6,072 nt of DNA. Origin: Prevotellaceae bacterium. Lineage in GTDB: Bacteria > Bacteroidota > Bacteroidia > Bacteroidales > Paludibacteraceae. The DNA lies in NCBI GenBank assembly GCA_031255055.1, contig JAIRTG010000137.1, positions 1 to 6,072 of the forward strand, given 5' to 3'. A program made the translations under genes and the position numbers. The notes beneath the pieces were generated by a model, which saw nothing but the letters and a program-made list of their open reading frames with translations, did no database searches and was not told the DNA's origin. Positions within the stretch are counted from its first letter, which is position 1. Every line of letters starts with the position of its first letter. Positions 6,012 through 6,072 of this stretch are shown in pieces.

Positions 6012-6072
6012 AAAAAACGGTAAAACCTATACGACTGGATGATACCAGCGGGGCGTAATGGGGCCTATCCTG
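6012..6072. other. Right edge, no confident gene
   Basis: These 61 bases carry a short hairpin (CTGG-ATGATA-CCAG, 6035-6048). A minus-strand frame that is open at the edge runs on to 5875, out of frame with the 96-residue gene. Its status cannot be decided from this window. Confidence 0.4.

Noticed and set aside
6035..6048. CTGG-ATGATA-CCAG as a terminator
   Set aside because: The stem has only 4 pairs, and the run of T on the minus strand (6012-6019) begins 15 bases after the stem, too far for an intrinsic terminator.
1..6072. CRISPR array, tRNA, rRNA, insertion sequence or toxin-antitoxin pair
   Set aside because: No regularly spaced repeats, tRNA-like cloverleaf, transposase frame or recognisable toxin or antitoxin was found on either strand.

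Overview
The window looks like accessory DNA from a low- to mid-GC Gram-positive anaerobe, probably a gut-type clostridium. This is inferred from strong AGGAGG-type ribosome binding sites, the gene families present and the tight gene packing. No rRNA, tRNA or housekeeping marker fixes the taxon.

Positions 1-4478 hold one plus-strand operon. It enters from the left edge with the C-terminal part of an ECF-type transporter T component (EcfT/CbiQ-like, 1-330). Next come a six-helix S component of the MptD/Trep_Strep type (344-955) and two half-size ABC transporters, each an exporter-fold membrane domain fused to an ATPase (1005-2747 and 2748-4478). The genes are 0-50 bases apart, each has its own Shine-Dalgarno sequence, and the last two abut as TAAATG. 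The ABC pair resembles the YbtP/YbtQ (IrtA/IrtB-like) class, exporter-shaped proteins known to import ferric siderophores.

Positions 4479-4589 form a short convergent gap with a 7-bp GNRA-loop hairpin between two copies of a 9-base direct repeat. On the minus strand, 4590-5570 encodes an AraC-family regulator with two C-terminal helix-turn-helix motifs, of the general PchR/YbtA layout. Upstream of it lie a structured leader and a candidate promoter (5571-5681). Further upstream, also on the minus strand, is an unrecognised 96-residue protein (5682-5972) with a near-consensus sigma-70/sigma-A promoter that would make an almost leaderless mRNA. The last 60 bases have no confident gene.

Taken together, the locus is best read as a regulated import system for a metal, metal chelate or tetrapyrrole such as a siderophore or heme. 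The ECF module and the ABC pair would handle the same or related ligands, and the AraC protein would be the ligand sensor. The substrate is inferred from family and context, not seen. The ECF ATPase genes are presumably left of the window. Base composition is patchy: the S component and AraC gene are AT-rich, while the ABC pair and the 96-residue gene are richer in GC. This suggests a mosaic, possibly mobile, region.
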